A stretch of DNA of 64,000 nucleotides from NCBI GenBank assembly GCA_039881145.1, contig JAYKKI010000095.1, positions 1,777,001 to 1,841,000 of the forward strand, read 5' to 3'. The notes beneath the pieces were generated by a model, which was not told the DNA's origin, ran no database searches, and was given only the letters and a program-made list of their open reading frames with translations. Both the position numbers and the translations under genes were made by a program. This document shows positions 58,140-64,000 of this stretch, one piece after another. This DNA is from Druceiella hillmani (lineage: Eukaryota > Arthropoda > Insecta > Lepidoptera > Hepialidae). Each line of letters starts with the position of its first letter. Within the stretch, counting starts at the first letter, position 1.

Positions 58140-58570
58140 AATATAAGGAAATAACGTAAATCTAATTTAACCGTTCAATTTAAATGAAACATCCTAATAA
58201 TTATGCGGTATCAGAATCAAAGAGCGTCGCTGTCATATTAGATACATTTTTAAATATTTAAATGGCATATCAAAAGTCAGAAGATATTCCAAAGTTATCT
58301 ATTCCAAACTTCAAAGTAATTAAAAATTAAATGTTCCAAACTTTGCTGAGATAAATATATAATTTTATTTATCATACATAATTTAATTAGTTAACACAAT
58401 GACTATAATAAAATTCAATATTTCTTAACAGTATTTTTAATGGACACGTCAAATTTCTTTCATTTTAACTACCTGTCTTTTTATTGACCAGTATCTGCGA
58501 TTGTAGAAAACTGAACGAGTATTAAATCAGCCTTATCATACTGCACATGGCCTTAAGGCGATGACAACTC
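58140..58570 (+). repeat. Block L, copy 3 (single unit)
   Basis: TTTAAATGAAACATCCTAAT, CAAAGAGCGTCGCTGTCAT, TTATCTATTCCAAACTTCAA and GCCTTATCATACTGCACATG. Confidence 0.7.
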
Positions 58571-58769
58571 TCAGCGACCTTGAAGGATTGACTTTTCAAG
58601 CTCCACCCCTTTCTCTTTCCGATAAACTAGCGCTAACACCAAGCGCTCAGCATATAAACAAACTAAATTATCCGTATCAATAACGGGCTAACCACATGGA
58701 TGATTATTTGTGACTTATGCTCTTTAAAATGTTAATATTATTTTTAAATGTTACTTGAAGACATATGAG

Positions 58770-59900
58770 TTAAAAACTAACCCATGTTATTTCCCTTTTC
58801 CGCTAACCATCTGCACGTAGAAAATCATATTGATCTGTTGCTCCATTGCGACGTTAAAGAAGAACAAAGAAACAACTTTAGGAATTTTTTATATTTATTG
58901 GGATTGATCCATTCATTAAAATAAAATTTCCTGGGTTCGAAAGTCGAATACGTTACTTAATGGTCCGTCAACTATCTCCGTCCAGTAAATCAAGTCGATC
59001 CATTTTTCCGTTGTTTCATGAAAGAAGGGCAAACAAACACACTTTAGAATTTTTATAATAGTGGGGATTGTTACATTAATCACGATGAGATTTTCCGAAT
59101 TAAAGAGTAACCTACCTATACCATTTTCTGGTCCGCCAATTGTCTGTGCACAAAAAGTCACGTCGATCTGTTTGCTCCATTACGATGTGAAAGGAGAACA
59201 AACACAATTTTAAATTTTTAATATTTGTTGGAATTTTTGTAAAAGGTTTGGAAAGTAGGCTATTTTATTTCCCAGCTCGCCGACCGTTTCTATATTGAAA
59301 GTCACGTAGATCTATTGCTTCATTGTAACGTGAAAAAAGGACAAACAAACATACTTTTGAATTTTTAATGTTATTTGGATTGGTCATATTATGTACGTAG
59401 GGTGAGATTTCCTGAATTGGCAATCAGCCTATTTCATTTTATAATCCCATTTAGTTTCTTGACCCACCAACCATTTCTGTGCAGAAATTTATGTCGACCT
59501 TTTGCTCCATTGCGGTGTGAAAGAAAGACAAACACACTTTTGAATTTTTAACACAGGTTGGGATTGTACTATTAGTTGGGAACAGAGTTCTAGGGTTGGC
59601 AATTGGTCTATGTAATTTCTGGTCCGCCAACTATTTCTATAAAGAAAGTAACGTCTATCTTTTGCTTTATTGTGACGTGAAAAAGGTGAAAAAAATAAAA
59701 TACGCATTTGAATTTTTAACATTAGGTGTGATTGTCATATTAGGTAGGAAGAGATTTCCCGTGTTCACAACTAGCCTATGTTATTTCCTGGCCCACCGAC
59801 AATATCCGTGCAGAAGGTCACGATGACCTTTTATTTCGTTTTGACTTGAAAGAAGTACAAATAAAGACACTTTTGAATTCATGATGTTAATTAGGATTTT
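58770..59900 (+). repeat. ~165-bp diverged tandem array, 7 copies
   Basis: The word GCTCCATTGCGACGT and its variants fall at 58,840, 59,011, 59,174, 59,318, 59,504, 59,664 and 59,834 (spacings 144-186). Each unit carries a CTGGTCCGCCAACTATTTC-like stretch, GTCACGTCGATCT and AACACACTTTTGAATTTTTA. It occurs between L and M in this unit only. Units are far more diverged than those of the 139-bp array. Frames on both strands are artefacts. Confidence 0.9.
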
Positions 59901-59984
59901 ATTATAATCCTATTACTCAGAATGGTAATTCTCGGGACTAAATTTTTAAACTTAAAAGCGGAAAATATTATGCAAAAAAATATA

Positions 59985-60275
59985 TAAATATGAACAGGAA
60001 TTCATATACAAAAACAAAACCAACGACAATATCCAAAACTTGAATGAACAAAAAGGATCGCGTAAAAAAAGTTTGTAAATAAAAACACAAATGGTTAATT
60101 TAAAAAAATGAACCCAAAATATCCAAAACTGAGTAAGTAAAGAGGATTATGAAAAAAAATTACAAATACAAACACGAATTTATATAAAAAAAAACAAACT
60201 CAATTTGTCCAAAAAATTAATAACCAAAAAGAATTACGTGAAAAAAGTTTATGAACACAAAAACTAAGTTATTAA
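59985..60275 (+). repeat. ~88-bp A-rich tandem array, 3 copies
   Basis: ATATCCAAAAC falls at 60,028 and 60,117, and a TTGTCCAAAAAA variant at about 60,204. Each is followed by AAG(A)GGAT or AAGAATTACG and GTGAAAAAAGTTTATGAAC-like sequence. It directly follows the 165-bp array. Confidence 0.75.
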
Positions 60276-60509
60276 TAACGGAGTCAATTTGGTTTAAAAT
60301 TTATGTTACGAGATATTTTTGTATTTTTTTTCTGACATAAAAAAAAATCAGTTGTTTTGGAAATAACCAGGACTTTAGAAATATCGTCAAGAACAACATA
60401 TTTTTTTTTATGGCCATATATTAAGTAGATTAATAAAATTGACAATCTCAAGTCAAATTTAAAAAAATTTCAAAAACAATTAATAAATCAGTGAGTCTAC
60501 TTCATCGGT
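60276..60509. other. AT-rich link, nothing seen
   Basis: Poly-A and poly-T interrupted sequence without recognisable features. Confidence 0.4.
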
Positions 60510-61150
60510 CCTGTTGTGATATTGTAGCATTGATTTTTCTACGGATTTTCATTCCCTTATTAAATTATTCGAGTCGTTACATATATTCCATCAGAAAAAA
60601 GATAGTGAGTCGTCATTTCTAAAAACTATTTTGGGCTTTTTCAATAATTTATATATGAAAGAACGAAATGAAAATACATCTGGTTAAAAACAATGTCATC
60701 TTTTCAATTAAAATAATTTAAATTTATTTACAGGTTTCAATAACCCACTCCACTCCTTCACGTAGAACCTCTACATCTTTACATTACTTTCCAATTTTTT
60801 CAACGTGAGGAAATTTCAATATGGATGAGAATCAAATTTAAACTAATGCATGAAAAGCGTTATTAGCGGCGTATACAAGTATAAGCATTATTAATCATCT
60901 CGAGCGCTTTCTTGTTTTGGAATCATTTAAGTGGAATCGACTGTACAGATAACGAACCTGTCAAACGAACATGTGATGATGTCAAATTATATGTAGAAAA
61001 CTAAATAAATTTGAAAAATATTATTATTATTCTTACATTTTATCACTTGTACAAAAGTATAATGAGTTCAACATAAAACGAACTATTCAACAAGACTTTA
61101 CGCACCTGTACGTTATTATAATAATATCAATAATAAATTGAAGCATTTCG
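60510..61150 (+). repeat. Block M, copy 3
   Basis: ATTGTAGCATTGATTTTTCT, ATTCGAGTCGTTACATATAT, TTAAGTGGAATCGACTGTAC and GTGATGATGTCAAATTATAT. Confidence 0.75.
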
Positions 61151-61279
61151 ATTTAGTTGAAAATAAAAAGAACAACACAATAAACTATATTTATTATCAT
61201 AAAATATCTCAAAAAAAACATACACTTTATTGACATATGCGTCAAAAAAAATATTGGTATAAATAGATTAAGGTATAAT

Positions 61280-61680
61280 AAATTAATTACGTAACATTAT
61301 TAATATCGTCCTCGATAAAAGAATGTCACAGTATAAAAGCAAACATTACTTTCTGTCACAGTGTTACAAAAGTATCGTTGAAAGTTCTCGGTAGAAGGAA
61401 ATGAAAAATAAATACATAAAAATGGCAAAACCAGCTATGGTTACTCAAAAGAAACTTTATTTACTTCACGGTGAGAGTAAAAAAAGTTTCTTTTGAGTAA
61501 CCATAGCTGGTTTTAATAAATCAATTCACTGCAACCTAAATAAAAGGTAAAACGCTCCATTACCTTACAATAATTCAAAAATATTTTCAGAATTTTTTCC
61601 TCATTTATTACACAACACAAAATTATTTACTAATATTGTTAAATATTTAGTCAACAAAAGCCAAAATTTGCGCACCATTT
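61280..61680 (+). repeat. Diverged block H (H') plus block P, copy 2
   Basis: TTACGTAACATTATTAATAT, CAAAAGTATCGTTGAAAGTT, AAACCAGCTATGGTTACTCA. It parallels 42,480-42,970, including the ATTTACTAATATTGTTAAAT block P. It is interrupted by the hairpin at 61,427-61,514. Confidence 0.6.
61427..61514. repeat. Perfect 32-bp hairpin
   Basis: AAAACCAGCTATGGTTACTC... (61,427-61,458) is exactly mirrored by 61,483-61,514 (ending CCATAGCTGGTTTT), with a 24-nt loop. The left arm is ordinary block H' sequence (compare CCGGTTACAGTTACTCAAAA at 42,609). The right arm has no counterpart in other copies, so it was templated from the left. Confidence 0.97.
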
Positions 61681-62080
61681 GCAGCTTCCAACCATATTGA
61701 AATATTTGTTTGCTCTCTGCTCCTTCAACGGATAACCAACTATTACCAGTATTGCCAAATATTTTTAATGGCATGAGACCAGAAATAAGCCATAATTTGT
61801 TGAAGAAAAATAAAAGAGTGGATTTTTTTAGAAAATGGTCATGGAGGTTGAAGAAATGTTGTTAGTAACATTTGTTTAATGGTTTCTGTAGTATATTATG
61901 TATCTTTAACCATTTCACACAATTTTCACCAATTTATACAATTTTCTATTTAAGAAAAATAACACATAATTTGAAAAATCTTATAATATTGCAAGTATAT
62001 TTTAACAAAAACTGGTTCAAAATATTAATAGGATTAATGGAAAAGAATACGTAGTTTCAACGATCAAATATAAAGGAAAG
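61681..62080. other. AT-rich interval, no gene seen
   Basis: The upstream part of the mariner transposase is not detectable here. Confidence 0.4.
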
Positions 62081-62084
62081 GAAA

Positions 62085-62295
62085 ATATCACTTGGACCAA
62101 GATAATAAAGCTTTGCACGCTCGTAAATAAGAAAGAAGACTTTCTTCATGATAAAAGCTGACTTCAAAAGAAGCCTGCAAAAATCACTTGATTCAGTTTT
62201 TTGCCCAGAAATTCTATAACAATGGTATAATGGTTTTATTAGAAAAATGGCAAAAGGTAATCGATCAAAACGACCTATAAAAACCTTTGTATAAT
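62085..62295 (+). pseudogene. Mariner-family transposase, C-terminal fragment
   Basis: TCACTTGGACCAAGATAATA (62,091) reads SLGPR followed by two stops, where mariner transposases have (D)LAPSDYHLF; the third catalytic Asp codon is one of the lost positions. In another frame comes LTSKEACKNHLIQFFAQKF, then NGIMVLLEKWQKVIDQND (62,221-62,274). This matches the -GI--LPERWQKVID-NG- end of mariner transposases. About 65 codons remain of a normal ~345. No terminal inverted repeats were seen. The longest frame in the window (143 codons, minus, 62,488-62,057) is antisense to this fossil and is not a gene. Confidence 0.75.
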
Positions 62296-62499
62296 GAATC
62301 AAGTCATACAAGAATTTCAAACAAACAGGAATGGAATATTTTAATTTTAATGAATTCAATTTTAGGAACGATATATAAGGGTACAAACAACTTATTATTT
62401 CCTTATTACTACTCAAACAGCTGAAGACAAAGTAAGTGTTTAAAAGCATTTTTTTACATCGAAAAACTGAGACTGAGACTGTAATCATACAAAAATAGT

Positions 62500-62690
62500 T
62501 TTCCGTCTCTTAAAAGGCCTAGCTAACTGTAGTTGGATGGGCGACTGTCTATTGCGTGGGCCTACGTTTTTACCGCCACAGGATAGGCTGACGATTATCA
62601 GATTAAGAGTTTTTCCCAGACCGGGTAAATCAATTTCATCTGAAGGTCAAATCCCCTTTAACAGGTCCGCACAGGCATTTTTTTCTTCTT
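62500..62690 (+). mobile_element. GC-richer insert, possibly SINE-like
   Basis: The stretch starting AAGGCCTAGCTAACTGTAGT is GC-rich compared with its surroundings. It has an A-box-like TAGCTAACTGTAGTTGG and a B-box-like GGTCAAATCCCC about 110 bases later. It does not match other blocks. Box spacing is too long for a tRNA, so a tRNA-derived SINE remnant is only a suggestion. Confidence 0.3.
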
Positions 62691-62789
62691 AAATAAATTA
62701 TTTTCCCTAGCGTCAAAAGTTACATCTGATGAATAGATTAATTTATTATACGATTACATAAATGATGAAATAATTGAAATGAAATTTTT

Positions 62790-62965
62790 AATAAATACGA
62801 AATCCAGTCCAATTACACCTTAAATTAAACAGGGTATGTTCACAGCCCGTTAGAGATTATTAATGGCGTATTAACGTCCAGGCTTATGCCGTAGTCGCTA
62901 TATTAAAAATTAAGTGAAGATTAATGTAACCGAAATATTATACAATATCGCTGTTAATATTTGCG
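62790..62965 (+). repeat. Block F, copy 3
   Basis: AAATCCAGTCCAATTACACC, TTATTAATGGCGTATTAACG, GTGAAGATTAATGTAACCGA. Confidence 0.8.
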
Positions 62966-63093
62966 AGATGCCGACAGCATATACCTATTTCGTAGCAGAG
63001 ATCGTTTCAGCTCCTTGAACCTGCCCCGTGTTCTTCATGCTAGTTCAGCTGACAAGCGACTATCAAAAATCGACAGAGAGTAGCAAATGTAAA

Positions 63094-63185
63094 TACACAC
63101 ACACACACACGCGCACGTACGCACGCGATGCAGTTGTGCGTGCGTGCGTGTGTATGTGTGTGTGTGTTTGTATATATGTATATAT

Positions 63186-63235
<50 letters not shown>
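63094..63235. repeat. Compound (CA)n-(TG)n-(TA)n microsatellite with mirror symmetry
   Basis: (AC)n runs into GCGCACGTACGCACGCG, then GTGCGTGCGTGCGTGTG and (TG)n, so the two halves are near reverse complements (63,094-63,170) and can form a cruciform. (TA)n with one interruption follows to 63,235. All His/Thr and Tyr/Ile frames here are low-complexity artefacts. Confidence 0.9.
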
Positions 63236-63239
<4 letters not shown>

Positions 63240-63499
63240 CGACTTCGTTCGCATGAAATTCCGAACAAGAAAAGATATTAGATTTTTTTCTCTCATTCGT
63301 TGTTTTTGAGTATAAAATATTACCATGCCAAATTTCATAAAAATAGTAGATTTCGTGTAGTTGACGAAAAAATTAACATAAAAAGAAGCAAAAATTCTAA
63401 AAACACTTTCTGGCTTCTGTTATCTTACTTACCCTAATTCATTCACTTTTTTAAAAATAATTTTCAACTCGTATGTTTTTGTGTACTAAGAATATATAA

Positions 63500-63790
63500 T
63501 TTGACTTAAATATATAAATAATAATGCGAGGCGGATATGATCGCATATGTCTTCAGACTTATTATATTATTTTTCAGTATTACCTTTTAGGTAAATCGTT
63601 TGTTGACCATTTCAAATTAAAGTCACATCAGTAACTAAATTTTATCGAGTTGAATGAATGAGGATATTAATACATGTATATATTGTAAGTATTGCTTTAT
63701 GAAGTCGATTGCGAGATAATAATATTGAAGCAAGCAGGCTATTTATTAATACGGATGAATGCTGAAACCAATAGCTTAGTTTCATTATTC
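63500..63790 (+). repeat. Block G, copy 5
   Basis: GATATGATCGCATATGTCTT, AACTAAATTTTATCGAGTTG, GAATGAATGAGGATATTAAT and TACGGATGAATGCTGAAACC. Confidence 0.7.
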
Positions 63791-63839
63791 TATGAAAATA
63801 CATAAAAGCGGAAATGAAAAGAACGTTTTATCTCGGAGC

Positions 63840-64000
63840 AGAAAAAAATCGTGTCGCTCATAAATATTTATCCCAAATTACGCAACATTATTAATCTTGT
63901 CCCTGATAACGGAATGTTTCGATTACATCCGGCAAAACACATTACGTCCTGTCACAATGATGTACGAGTATCGTCGAAAGTACTTGCTACGCTGAAATAA
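63840..64000 (+). repeat. Block H, copy 7, cut by the window end
   Basis: CATAAATATTTATCCCAAAT, ACGCAACATTATTAATCTTG, TCGATTACATCCGGCAAAAC and GTACGAGTATCGTCGAAAGT, ending GCTGAAATAA at the last base. A further tandem unit evidently continues beyond the window. Confidence 0.85.

Noticed and set aside
62057..62488. Longest open frame in the window (143 codons, minus)
   Set aside because: It is antisense to a recognisable mariner transposase remnant and has no domain of its own.
62519..62655. tRNA-like A and B boxes
   Set aside because: Spacing is too long and no cloverleaf can be drawn. Kept only as a weak SINE suggestion.

Overview
The window is AT-rich nuclear eukaryotic DNA, most likely from an arthropod and probably an insect. 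The evidence is long (TA)n runs, fossils of Ty3/gypsy, Jockey-like LINE, mariner, PIF/Harbinger and Helitron elements, and no bacterial gene organisation. I find no intact protein-coding gene, rRNA or tRNA. Nearly all short open frames lie in non-coding repeats, in microsatellites, or antisense to transposon fossils.

The dominant structure is ancient segmental duplication. About a dozen unrelated-looking sequence blocks (named A to P here; R is a further inverted family) recur in the window, many in the same order. They look roughly 70-95% identical by eye; I computed no alignments. Left part (1-26.8 kb): blocks D, R, E, G, H and I run from 1 to 7.9 kb. An A/B duplication cluster lies at 9.9-13.0 kb around a CpG-dense segment (11.83-11.92 kb) that resembles a promoter and first exon. 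Two copies of a >2 kb block C (14.28-16.45 and 19.90-22.6 kb) flank a second block D (17.07-18.42 kb). Block E follows again at 22.86 kb, here carrying a 288-bp non-autonomous Helitron whose empty site is preserved in the sister copies.

Right part (26.9-64 kb): tandem diverged units share the order G-H-I-J-N-K-L-M-(TA)n-H'-F, then G-H again. F anchors fall at 36.5, 43.4 and 62.8 kb. Individual units differ by private events. These include a 139-bp array grown out of block L (32.9-33.9 kb), a ~165-bp array (58.8-59.9 kb), an ~88-bp array (60.0-60.27 kb), a 1.6-kb insertion (37.7-39.3 kb), a decayed Ty3/gypsy element (50.8-53.75 kb, minus), a Jockey-like LINE fragment (55.6-56.05 kb, minus) and a mariner fragment (62.09-62.3 kb, plus). 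A perfect 8-copy 30-bp array sits at 26.25 kb.

Nothing here forms a pathway. The window reads as an intergenic region or giant intron in which tandem duplication, microhomology-type patch duplication and hairpin-forming template switches acted repeatedly. The best leads are the ordered duplicated units with their CpG-rich block H (about ten copies), the Helitron with its resolved target site, several perfect 22-32 bp inverted repeats confined to single paralogues, and the possible CpG-island first exon at 11.9-12.1 kb.
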